This document shows, in pieces, positions 1 to 6,635 of a stretch of 7,937 bases of DNA (positions are counted from its first letter, which is position 1; each line of letters starts with the position of its first letter). The translations under genes were made by a program, and so were the position numbers. The stretch is from contig ONWI01000124.1 of NCBI GenBank assembly GCA_900321515.1, positions 1 to 7,937 of the forward strand. The letters run 5' to 3'. Below the pieces are notes generated by a model. That model had not been told where the DNA came from and searched no databases. It saw only the letters and a program-made list of their open reading frames with translations. Origin of the DNA: an uncultured Eubacteriales bacterium (GTDB lineage: Bacteria > Bacillota > Clostridia > Oscillospirales > Acutalibacteraceae).

Positions 1-23
1 GCAATTACCATAATTTTTGACAT
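1..23 (-). CDS. 5' end of an unidentified gene (partial, runs off the left edge)
   Basis: On the minus strand a GGGAGG ribosome binding site (35-40) lies 11 nt before an ATG at 21-23. The frame then reads M-S-K-I-M-V-I to the window edge without a stop. Only seven residues are visible, so no family can be named. A short basic start followed by hydrophobic residues would fit a glycosyltransferase or NAD(P)-dependent sugar enzyme, but that is a guess from its place downstream of the wecE/GT-C module. MITE copy 1 (51-228) separates it from that module. The start call rests on the ribosome binding site alone. Confidence 0.45.
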
Positions 24-50
24 ATAATATGCCGCCTCCCATAATACTTA

Positions 51-228
51 GAGCCTGTTCAGAATCTCTCCGCACGCGTCTTGCACGCTGCCTTTGGCAG
101 CTGGCATCTCTATCCGCCATATTTTGCCAAAATCCTCGTTAATACACAAAGTATTGCCTACGGTTTTGGCTTCATCTGGCGAATAATCTGACGGCGCAAT
201 CCGCATACGCGATTATCTAAACAGGCTC
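51..228 (+). mobile_element. MITE-like element, copy 1 (178 bp, TTA target duplication)
   Basis: The element starts GAGCCTGTTCAGA and ends TCTAAACAGGCTC, which are terminal inverted repeats of 13 bp with one mismatch. It is flanked by TTA on both sides (48-50 and 229-231). It has no reading frame able to encode a transposase, so it is non-autonomous. The core at 117-180 is a nested palindrome: GCCAAAA pairs with TTTTGGC on the outside, and AATAC-ACAAA-GTATT forms an inner hairpin. The left arm carries a private hairpin GCTGCC-TTT-GGCAGC (87-101). The core matches the reverse complement of 3648-3711 with two differences in 64 positions. Ends beginning GAGCCTG with a 3-bp TNA duplication recall the IS5 family (IS1031-like group). 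That assignment is from memory and would imply an IS5-type transposase elsewhere in the genome. Confidence 0.85.
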
Positions 229-232
229 TTAA

Positions 233-285
233 TCAAGGGCAACACTGAATTGATAATCTTCAGCGTTGCCCTTGAGCATTTTTTT
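233..285 (+). terminator. Strong hairpin plus T7 tract, facing the + strand
   Basis: The 11-bp arms TCAAGGGCAAC (233-243) and GTTGCCCTTGA (265-275) pair perfectly. After one mismatch the stem continues with CTGAA/TTCAG around a 9-nt loop, and TTTTTTT follows at 279-285. This is a textbook rho-independent terminator when read on the + strand. The gene ending at 325 is on the minus strand, and in that direction no U-tract follows the stem. It may therefore act as a 3' stabilising hairpin for the minus-strand mRNA, or stop antisense or element-derived + transcripts. MITE copy 1 inserted one base from the foot of the stem. Confidence 0.6.
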
Positions 286-324
286 GATTAAAAATCGGCA
301 AAAGGATCAGTTGCCCGCACTATT

Positions 325-2172
325 TCATTTAACCAAAGGTAAGTAACTATCTACCCACTTCTGATAATTGCCGTCAAACGTCCCATTGTACTTATAGACC
401 ATCACGCGGAAAAAAGTATCGTTGAGCTTTACGTCATCCACAAGGTCGTAATACGCGTTCACCCAGTCATTATACCGGAATTCAGGGTCCAGAATGGAGA
501 GTCTTTCATCCTTGCCGAAATCAATATATATGATCTTGTCAGGTATCATATCGCGCCTCTTGTAATAGTCAAACATCGGGGCGGGTGAGTTCCTTTTATG
601 ATGGTACTGCAAAGCGTCCCATGTCATCATCTCGCACGGCTCGCCCTTGTGAACCATTATATAGGCAAAGGGAACATTATCTCTGAAAGCGTACGATTCA
701 TCTTCTTCAATTACACTGTTGAGATATTCTTCCAGCTCTGGGAAGTCCGTCGCCCTCGAATGGGAAGTATACAGATTTTTGAATACGCCGGTTTGAACCT
801 GATCGGTGAGCTTATTGAAACCGAAGTCCCTGTAGATTCTTTTGTAATTGGCATATCCCAGCGACACAACAGTCGCAACAGCCAGTACGCCGGACATCAT
901 TCGGATGGTTCTGTACCTGTTGCGCAGCAGAATGTATAGCAGCGGAATCACTACGGTGTAGGCATTGATGAATCTCCATATGGACGAATCAACCGATACA
1001 ATCATAATCTCCGCCATAGCATAAATCGGCTGGTAAAGGGCAAGATACAGAATAATCTTATTTTTCCTGCACGCCCCCGCCGCAACAAACATAAGCATAT
1101 AGCAGACCGTGATGAACCCGCGAATTTCGCCTCCAGTGGCGACGGAAATGTATAAATGCCGGGTGATAATAATATACATTGAATGAAGGAAGTAAGCAAC
1201 GGCAACAGAAAAGAAAACCGTCTCCCGCTTTGACATCTTAAGTCCGAGCCTGTCTGAATATTTCGACAGCAGAAAATACACCACAATTCCGATGGGAACA
1301 AATATCAGTATCAATTGGAATACCGGTCCGGAAAACGACATAAGCGTATTTTTCAGCGATCTGTTTGGCGCCATAGAGTCAGTAGGAATTTTGTTGAAGA
1401 ACATCAGGCTGAATCCGTTCCAGAATTTTGAAAAGCTCGTTACGGCTGATATGGAGCCAACAACGATAATTACATCCGCAAGAACCGAACAGCCGTAATA
1501 CAGCAGGGTTTGTATTTTGCTTTTTATATCCTTGACCCTGATTATTATCAGCGCGATAAATACCAATAAAGCCACAGCCCAGCCCGGATTGGCAAAGCAG
1601 GCTATGCCCGTCATTATGCCGGCAAAAATAAGCCTCGCCTTTTTATGGGGAGCATCCTGCTCTATAACGTCATAAAGCACACAGCCAACCATGAACATCG
1701 TCAGTTCGGGCACGGTGTTATAATTGAAGTTGAGGATAGGACCGTTAAGCGGAATTATCAACGCGGACAAAAGCAGCGACTTTGATAAATTCAGCTTCCT
1801 TTTGAATGCGTTAAATACGAAGAACCAGATAAAAAGCTTATATGTCACAAAGCAGAGCCTTGTAAACAAAAACACGCCTTCGAGATCCGGCACAAAAAGG
1901 CGGTACAAAGCCTCAACCGGAATGAGCAGGAAAATAAATCCTTCCGCCTGCGTTCCGTTGGCATAGGCATAAGGAACATTTCCTTCAAGCGCCGCCTTCG
2001 CCTCAGCGACATAAAACGCTTCATCAGACATTTCGGTTCCAAGGAAGGCGCGGGCGTACATCATGAAGAAGGTCAGTATCACGCCGACAATTGTCATTAC
2101 GGTAAAAATTTCCGCTCTTTTTTCCCAAACCGAATCCTTTATTATCGTGAGTTGGGCTTTAGCTTCATTCAT
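325..2172 (-). CDS. Polytopic membrane protein, GT-C glycosyltransferase-like
   Basis: The 615-residue protein has a short cytoplasmic N-terminus, a first membrane helix at about 22-41, roughly eleven or twelve further hydrophobic segments up to about 445, and a C-terminal soluble domain of about 170 residues. The first outer loop carries S-D-E-A-F-Y followed by an A-L-E-G-x-x-P-Y stretch (acidic pair at D50-E51). This is the arrangement of PMT/ArnT-type GT-C glycosyltransferases, which use polyprenyl-phosphate sugars and place the catalytic acid in that loop. Moving a sugar to a surface polymer is an inference. An unrelated polytopic surface-glycan protein remains possible. The ATG at 2172 shares its A with the wecE stop (TGATG), so translation is probably coupled. 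A GTG one codon upstream (2175) is the alternative start. No terminator with a U-tract in its own direction follows. Confidence 0.75.
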   Translation of the reverse strand: MNEAKAQLTIIKDSVWEKRAEIFTVMTIVGVILTFFMMYARAFLGTEMSDEAFYVAEAKAALEGNVPYAYANGTQAEGFIFLLIPVEALYRLFVPDLEGVFLFTRLCFVTYKLFIWFFVFNAFKRKLNLSKSLLLSALIIPLNGPILNFNYNTVPELTMFMVGCVLYDVIEQDAPHKKARLIFAGIMTGIACFANPGWAVALLVFIALIIIRVKDIKSKIQTLLYYGCSVLADVIIVVGSISAVTSFSKFWNGFSLMFFNKIPTDSMAPNRSLKNTLMSFSGPVFQLILIFVPIGIVVYFLLSKYSDRLGLKMSKRETVFFSVAVAYFLHSMYIIITRHLYISVATGGEIRGFITVCYMLMFVAAGACRKNKIILYLALYQPIYAMAEIMIVSVDSSIWRFINAYTVVIPLLYILLRNRYRTIRMMSGVLAVATVVSLGYANYKRIYRDFGFNKLTDQVQTGVFKNLYTSHSRATDFPELEEYLNSVIEEDESYAFRDNVPFAYIMVHKGEPCEMMTWDALQYHHKRNSPAPMFDYYKRRDMIPDKIIYIDFGKDERLSILDPEFRYNDWVNAYYDLVDDVKLNDTFFRVMVYKYNGTFDGNYQKWVDSYLPLVK

Positions 2173-3299
2173 CACCTGTAAAATCCCCCAATCTTCTCAC
2201 AAATGAACTCGACCTGATCACTTTTCAAACCGTAATAAAGCGGAAGTCTGATCAATCTTTCGCTTTCTTTTGTTGTGTAATTGTCATCGCCCGCAAAACT
2301 ACCGTACTTGATTCCGGCGGGAGATGAATGAAGCGGAATATAATGAAAAACCGCGTCTATACCGTTTGATTTCAAATAAGAAATAAGCTTCGTCCGCACT
2401 TCAAGATCTTTTGCTTTTATGTAAAACATATGAGCATTATGAACACAGCCCTCCGGAATAACAGGCAGTTCAATGACGCCCCTGTCACGCAGCGGCTTCA
2501 GCATTTCATAATACATATTCCAGTTTCTCATCCTGTCGTCATAAACAGACTGACACTTTTGCAGCTGAGCATACAGATATGCCGCGTTCAATTCGCTCGG
2601 AAGATAGGATGAGCCCAGAGAGACCCATGTATATTTATCAATCTCACCTCTGAAAAACTTGCTGCGATTGGTACCCTTTTCACGAATAATTTCCGCACGT
2701 TCAATTTCATGCTCATCCGAAAGTAGAATCGCGCCGCCTTCACCCATGGAGAGATTCTTTGTCTCGTGAAAGCTATAACATCCGTAATGGCCAAGTGTAC
2801 CGAGGGCTTTGCCCTTGTATGTGCTCATCACACCCTGCGCGGCATCCTCAACCACCTTGATTCCGTGTCTGTGAGCAATATCATTTATCGTGTCCATCTC
2901 GCATGATACGCCCGCATAATGAACCGGCACAATAGCCTTGGTTTTCTCGGTGATCGCCGACTCAATCAGCTTTTCGTCAATGTTCATAGTATCGGGTCTG
3001 ATATCCACAAAAACAGCCTTGGCTCCGCGCATGATAAATGCGTCCGCTGTGGACACAAAGGTAAACGAAGGCATTATCACCTCGTCGCCCTCCCTGAGGT
3101 CGAGCAGAAGCGCTGCCATTTCAAGGGCATGAGTACAGGATGTTGTCAGAAGAACCTTTTTTGCGCCGGTGCTCTGTTCAAGCCATCTGTTGCACAATTT
3201 CGTGTACTTCCCGTCACCGCTGATTTTACGGGATTTAATAGCGTCGTCAATATATTCTTCTTCGCCTCCGACAACCGGAGGCTGATTAAAACTTATCAT
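2172..3299 (-). CDS. wecE: dTDP-4-amino-4,6-dideoxygalactose transaminase (WecE/RffA)
   Basis: This is a 375-residue DegT/DnrJ/EryC1 (fold type I, PLP) sugar aminotransferase. The family enzyme transfers the amino group of glutamate to dTDP-4-keto-6-deoxyglucose, giving dTDP-4-amino-4,6-dideoxy-galactose (Fuc4N), in the cytoplasm. Length and sequence follow E. coli WecE closely from memory: M-I-x-F-N-x-P-P-V-V-G start, P-S-F-T-F-V-S-T-A near 77-85, V-P-V-H-Y-A-G near 124-130, V-E-D-A-A-Q-G near 150-156 (D152 contacts the PLP ring nitrogen), and S-F-H-E-T-K-N with K181 as the Schiff-base lysine. I chose the ATG at 3297-3299 because it matches the family N-terminus. The in-frame TTG at 3338 would place AAGGAG inside the coding region. 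The gene is first in its transcript and overlaps the GT-C gene by one base. Confidence 0.93.
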   Translation of the reverse strand: MISFNQPPVVGGEEEYIDDAIKSRKISGDGKYTKLCNRWLEQSTGAKKVLLTTSCTHALEMAALLLDLREGDEVIMPSFTFVSTADAFIMRGAKAVFVDIRPDTMNIDEKLIESAITEKTKAIVPVHYAGVSCEMDTINDIAHRHGIKVVEDAAQGVMSTYKGKALGTLGHYGCYSFHETKNLSMGEGGAILLSDEHEIERAEIIREKGTNRSKFFRGEIDKYTWVSLGSSYLPSELNAAYLYAQLQKCQSVYDDRMRNWNMYYEMLKPLRDRGVIELPVIPEGCVHNAHMFYIKAKDLEVRTKLISYLKSNGIDAVFHYIPLHSSPAGIKYGSFAGDDNYTTKESERLIRLPLYYGLKSDQVEFICEKIGGFYR

Positions 3300-3448
3300 T
3301 GTCCTTGCTCGCTCCTTAACCGTTCTCAATGCAATCAAACAAAAAATATATATTAATAAAAGTACACGAAAAACATTATTACTCAGTCAATATAAAACAG
3401 AGAAAACCACCATACAAAGCACTTTACCCAAAAAAATACACATAATTC
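3300..3448 (-). other. Untranslated leader of the wecE transcript
   Basis: About 149 nt of AT-rich sequence separates the predicted transcription start (near 3448) from the wecE ATG. AAGGAG lies 12 nt before the ATG, and a second purine stretch AAGG lies 3 nt before it. I see no strong hairpin and no recognised riboswitch motif here. An 18-codon hydrophobic frame exists in it but lacks a ribosome binding site. Confidence 0.5.
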
Positions 3449-3454
3449 TGAACT

Positions 3455-3483
3455 ATTATACACCCGCTTTTGCATTTTGTCAA
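3455..3483 (-). promoter_or_regulatory. Consensus sigma-A promoter of the wecE module
   Basis: On the minus strand TTGACA (3478-3483) and TATAAT (3455-3460) are separated by exactly 17 bp, matching the housekeeping consensus in all twelve positions, in an AT-rich setting. Transcription would start near 3448 and run into wecE. The promoter lies about 90 bp downstream of MITE copy 2, so the insertion did not disrupt it. Confidence 0.88.
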
Positions 3484-3575
3484 TAAAATCATATTATTAT
3501 TGCTTTCCAACTCTTCCACAATTTACATCGTATTCACTTTTCAAAAAAACAGCGGATAATTATGTGACGTTTTAA

Positions 3576-3759
3576 GAGCCTGTCCAGTATCCCGGCATGT
3601 GAGGATTGCAACGTCAGATCAAATATGAATATTATTATACTCATATTGCCAGATGAAACCAAAACCGCAGGCAATACTTTGTGTATTAACGAGGATTTTG
3701 GCAAAATATGGTGGAAAAGATGCAAGCCAGACGCGCGTGGAGAGCTGCTGAACAGGCTC
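3576..3759 (-). mobile_element. MITE-like element, copy 2 (184 bp, inverted relative to copy 1)
   Basis: Read on the minus strand this element begins GAGCCTGTTCAG and ends CTGGACAGGCTC, with TAA on both sides on the + strand (3573-3575 and 3760-3762). That is TTA in the element's own orientation, the same as copy 1. Its core (3648-3711) differs from copy 1 at two of 64 positions and keeps both nested palindromes. The left arm is about 18 bases shorter because the GC hairpin of copy 1 is absent. The right arm instead carries a private AT-rich hairpin, AATATGA paired with TCATATT (3622-3647). The element is inserted in the 3' end of the EamA transporter gene and supplies its last codons and stop. 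Confidence 0.87.
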
Positions 3760-4690
3760 TAAGAATTCCGTCCGTTTTTTCCCTTTTGGCTTCCGATTCC
3801 GCAGATTCCCCTCCGGGATTTAGCTGGGCAATGATAATTCCCGCCAGTATCAGTCCGCAGCCTGCGTATGCCTGCCACGCCATATGTGCATGGAGAATAA
3901 GCACGCCTCCGATGACGCTGAAAACCGATTCCATCGAAAAAACAATCGCAGCCACGGTCGGATCGGAATCCTTCTGTCCCAATGCCTGACAGGTATAGGC
4001 CACTCCGACCGACATAAGTCCTCCGTAGAACAGCGGCACAATTGCCGACTGCACGGCAGACACTGTTGTATTCTCCCACAGCACGGCACATGCCATGCTC
4101 TCCACTCCGCAGACAATAAACTGTCCCATTGAGAATTTCAACGGACTGACTGAAGTGACGAATTTATCAATAACCAGGATATGCACTGCCCACATAACCG
4201 AACCCGCCAGCAGACAGCATTCGCCTGGGCCGATCACCAGATTGAATTTTTCGTCCAGATTGAGCATCAGCAGTCCTGCCACCGCCAGTACCGCTCCCGA
4301 CCAAACCAGAGCATGGGTTTTCCTGTGAAACAGAATCAGCGACAGCAGCGGCACTATGACAGTGTAAAGGCCCGTAATAAATCCAGCCTTGCCGGCGGGA
4401 GTACCAAGCTGCACACCGTATTGCTGAAGGGCAGATGCAAGAAACAGCACCGTTCCGGCGACAGCGGAACCACCGAGAAGCCTTTTCCATTTGGCGCCGT
4501 CCATTGGTTCACGCTCAAACAGCATTATCACAGGCGTCAGCGACGCCGCGCCAAGCAGAAAGCGTATGCCGTTGAAGGAGAATGTGCCGAGATATTCCGC
4601 GCCGACCTCCTGCGCCACGAATGCCAAACCCCAGATCACAGCTGTAAGCAGCAACAGAAGTGTCGCGCGTATTTGTTTGGTTGTCTTCAT
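3686..4690 (-). CDS. EamA/DMT-family permease with MITE-derived C-terminus
   Basis: The 334-residue inner-membrane protein has two EamA repeats of about five helices each (roughly 8-140 and 150-290). The opening is typical (L-L-L-L-L-T-A-V-I-W-G-L-A-F-V), and the second repeat has a P-T-V-A-A-I-V-F-S-M-E-S-V-F-S-V-I-G-G stretch. Family members export or exchange small metabolites such as amino acids, and the substrate cannot be read from the sequence. The acidic residue usual after the ninth helix is replaced (H-A-H-M). The ATG at 4690 follows GGAGG (4696-4700) by 5 nt. An in-frame GTG at 4702 overlaps that site and was rejected. Residues 311-334 and the TAA stop come from MITE copy 2. Removing it restores a 320-residue frame ending K-T-S-H-N-Y-P-L-F-F. 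The gene sits directly behind the ABC operon terminator. Confidence 0.88.
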   Translation of the reverse strand: MKTTKQIRATLLLLLTAVIWGLAFVAQEVGAEYLGTFSFNGIRFLLGAASLTPVIMLFEREPMDGAKWKRLLGGSAVAGTVLFLASALQQYGVQLGTPAGKAGFITGLYTVIVPLLSLILFHRKTHALVWSGAVLAVAGLLMLNLDEKFNLVIGPGECCLLAGSVMWAVHILVIDKFVTSVSPLKFSMGQFIVCGVESMACAVLWENTTVSAVQSAIVPLFYGGLMSVGVAYTCQALGQKDSDPTVAAIVFSMESVFSVIGGVLILHAHMAWQAYAGCGLILAGIIIAQLNPGGESAESEAKREKTDGILRACSAALHARLACIFSTIFCQNPR

Positions 4691-4702
4691 TTGGTCCTCC
4701 AC

Positions 4703-4749
4703 AAAAAAGCGCCGCGTATTTTGCCCGGATCCGAGCTAAAATGCGGCGC
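4703..4749 (-). terminator. Intrinsic terminator after the ABC importer operon
   Basis: On the minus strand GCGCCGC (4743-4749) pairs with GCGGCGC (4709-4715). An inner ATTTT/AAAAT pairing and a CGGATCCG palindrome lie in the apical part, and TTTTTT follows at 4703-4708. It starts 13 nt after the ATPase stop codon. The T-tract ends only two bases before the GGAGG of the EamA gene, leaving no room for a separate promoter between them. Confidence 0.88.
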
Positions 4750-4762
4750 ATCAAATTTGGTG

Positions 4763-5521
4763 TTATAAGATACTCTGCAGGAATTGTTTGGTACGGGCAT
4801 TTTGCGGATTATTGAATATCTCCTCAGGCTTGCCCTCTTCCATGATGATTCCGTCAGCCATGAATACCACTTTGTCCGCCACCTCACGGGCAAAACCCAT
4901 TTCGTGGGTGACGCAAAGCATGGTCATACCCTCTTCAGCGAGCTTTTTCATTACATTAAGCACCTCGCCGACCAACTCCGGGTCAAGCGCAGATGTCGGC
5001 TCGTCAAACAGCATTATCTTTGGCTGCATGGCTAACGCTCTTGCAATAGCAACGCGCTGCTTCTGACCGCCTGAGAGCTTTGAGGGATATTCATCCGCCT
5101 TGTCGGAAAGACCCACTTCCTCCAGCAGCTTGCGCGCGAGAGGTTCGACCTCCGCCTGACTCTTGCCCTTGACGGTAACAGGAGCAAGCATTAGGTTTTC
5201 CAGCACGGTTTTGTGAGGGAAGAGGTTGAAGTGCTGAAACACCATGCCCATTTCCAGCATAAGAGCCTTGTGCTTCTCCTTGTCGATGCTCTCAACGGTG
5301 CGGTCGTGCTCGCGGTGCAAAAACAATTCGTCTTCAATGAAGATTTTGCCGCCGGAAATCATCTCAAGCTGATTGAGGGAGCGCAGAAAGGTTGATTTAC
5401 CTGCGCCGGACGGACCGATGATGCAGATCACTTCGCCGTTTTCGACTGTAAGGTTCACGTCCTTGAGGACCTCAAGATGTCCGAATCGCTTGCTGACATG
5501 TTCGGTACGAATCATTGACAT
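4763..5521 (-). CDS. Polar amino-acid ABC importer, ATP-binding subunit (GlnQ/HisP-like)
   Basis: The 252-residue cytoplasmic ATPase powers the importer encoded just upstream. All nucleotide-binding elements are present: Walker A G-P-S-G-A-G-K-S (36-43), Q-loop Q96, signature L-S-G-G-Q (149-153), Walker B I-M-L-F-D-E (169-174), D-loop S-A-L-D (177-180) and switch H206. Length and the Q-H-F-N-L-F-P-H segment are typical of the polar amino-acid (PAAT) group, which includes GlnQ, HisP and ArtP. The start is supported by AAAGGAGG (5531-5538), which overlaps the permease stop codon, with 9 nt before the ATG. This indicates one transcript and close translational linkage with the permease. The sequence does not separate glutamine, arginine, cystine or other substrates, so no symbol is given. 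Confidence 0.95.
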   Translation of the reverse strand: MSMIRTEHVSKRFGHLEVLKDVNLTVENGEVICIIGPSGAGKSTFLRSLNQLEMISGGKIFIEDELFLHREHDRTVESIDKEKHKALMLEMGMVFQHFNLFPHKTVLENLMLAPVTVKGKSQAEVEPLARKLLEEVGLSDKADEYPSKLSGGQKQRVAIARALAMQPKIMLFDEPTSALDPELVGEVLNVMKKLAEEGMTMLCVTHEMGFAREVADKVVFMADGIIMEEGKPEEIFNNPQNARTKQFLQSIL

Positions 5522-5536
5522 AGCAAAATCCCTCCT

Positions 5537-6604
5537 TTATTCATACACCGAGAATTTCTTCTCGATCTTGCCGAAGATATAGGTGAAGAAGGCTGTAATG
5601 ATCAGGTAGATAACCAGTGCAGGAATAAATACCAGATAAGAACCGCTCGCTGAAATGGTCTTGGAGATTGTGGTAATATCCATCAGTCCAATGACAAATA
5701 CCAGCGAAGCATCTTTGATCATCATGACGAACTCATTACAGACAGGCGGAATCATGCGCCGAGCCGACTGAGGAATAATGATCTTGCTCATGGTCTGACC
5801 GTAGCTCATGCCCAGTGCCTTGGCAGCCTCGTACTGCCCTTTGTCGATGGATTCCACGGCAGCACGAACAATTTCCGCGCAGTAGGCAGCGCTGTTGAGA
5901 ACGAATGCAATGCAGACCGCCACAAACGCGCCCTTGAAAACACCCTCCGGGTCATTTGAATCAAATAAGCTCCGCCAGCTGAATCCTTCAATTATTCCAG
6001 GCACGGCAAGATAGATACAGAAAATCTGTATCATAAGCGGAGTGCCGCGGAAAAAGAAGATATAAGCGCGGCATGGCAGACTGATAATCGGATTTTTTGA
6101 AATCTTGCCCAGCGCAAGGAATATTGCTATGAAAAGACCGCAGACAATACTGATAGTAGTGAGAAGAATCGTCAGCTTCGCGCCGTACAGCATACTTTGT
6201 CCGCAGCCCAGCATGCGGTAAGTATAATTGATGAACTGACCGGTGACGTTCCATGCACCCTCGTCAGCCTTATGAACGTCGCCGGCAAAACCGACGAATT
6301 TCTCACTGATGCCTTTCACACCCGATGTGGAAAAAGAGGCATAATTGATAAAGTAGAGGTCATTGTAGGTAATGGCGACCTGACGGCGGGAACGAGTTTC
6401 GTCCTTTTGCAGCTCTGTGCGGATTCTCTGAGACGCACTGTCCATAAGCTCTTTCTCGCTCGGCTTGACAAACGCCAGTCCAGTGGCTATCACGAAAAGC
6501 GAAAGCAGCACTGCCACGATAATACGCGATTTTTGTTCCCACTTTCTGACATCAAAAAGGGAAACAATCCAACTGAAAAAAGCGGCGATTTTTGAGGTTT
6601 TCAT
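5537..6604 (-). CDS. Amino-acid ABC importer permease (HisM/GlnP type) with N-terminal extension
   Basis: The 355-residue membrane protein has a standard permease core of about 215 residues starting near 138 (Y-G-A-K-L-T-I-L-L). The cytoplasmic coupling loop is at about 253-287, with E-A-A-K-A-L-G at 259-265 and an I-I-I-P-Q-S-A-R-R-M-I-P-P stretch. Before the core lie a 27-residue basic segment, an extra helix (28-46) and about 90 mostly polar residues (49-137) predicted outside the cell. Most HisM-type permeases lack these. The ATG at 6604 has AAGGTG 7 nt upstream. The in-frame GTG at 6655 has no ribosome binding site and would lie in the intercistronic hairpin. Only one permease gene is present, so the transporter probably uses a homodimer. 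Confidence 0.92.
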   Translation of the reverse strand: MKTSKIAAFFSWIVSLFDVRKWEQKSRIIVAVLLSLFVIATGLAFVKPSEKELMDSASQRIRTELQKDETRSRRQVAITYNDLYFINYASFSTSGVKGISEKFVGFAGDVHKADEGAWNVTGQFINYTYRMLGCGQSMLYGAKLTILLTTISIVCGLFIAIFLALGKISKNPIISLPCRAYIFFFRGTPLMIQIFCIYLAVPGIIEGFSWRSLFDSNDPEGVFKGAFVAVCIAFVLNSAAYCAEIVRAAVESIDKGQYEAAKALGMSYGQTMSKIIIPQSARRMIPPVCNEFVMMIKDASLVFVIGLMDITTISKTISASGSYLVFIPALVIYLIITAFFTYIFGKIEKKFSVYE

Positions 6605-6635
6605 TGAATAACACCTTCTGTTCTCTTGATAATGC

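Noticed and set aside
17..28. TTGACA followed directly by TATAAT on the + strand
   Set aside because: The two hexamers have no spacer, so they cannot serve as -35 and -10 of one promoter. The segment is better read as the start of a minus-strand gene.
3375..3440. An 18-codon hydrophobic frame in the wecE leader, as a possible leader peptide
   Set aside because: It has no ribosome binding site, no run of a single regulatory amino acid, and no attenuator hairpin after it.
51..3759. A composite transposon with the two elements as its ends
   Set aside because: No transposase is present, and each element has its own TTA duplication, which points to two independent insertions. Only the inversion idea is kept, as inference.
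4181..4768. A long + strand open frame of 195 codons
   Set aside because: It lies antisense across the transporter gene, the terminator and part of the ATPase gene, has histidine/glutamine/arginine-rich non-protein-like composition, and matches no family I recognise.
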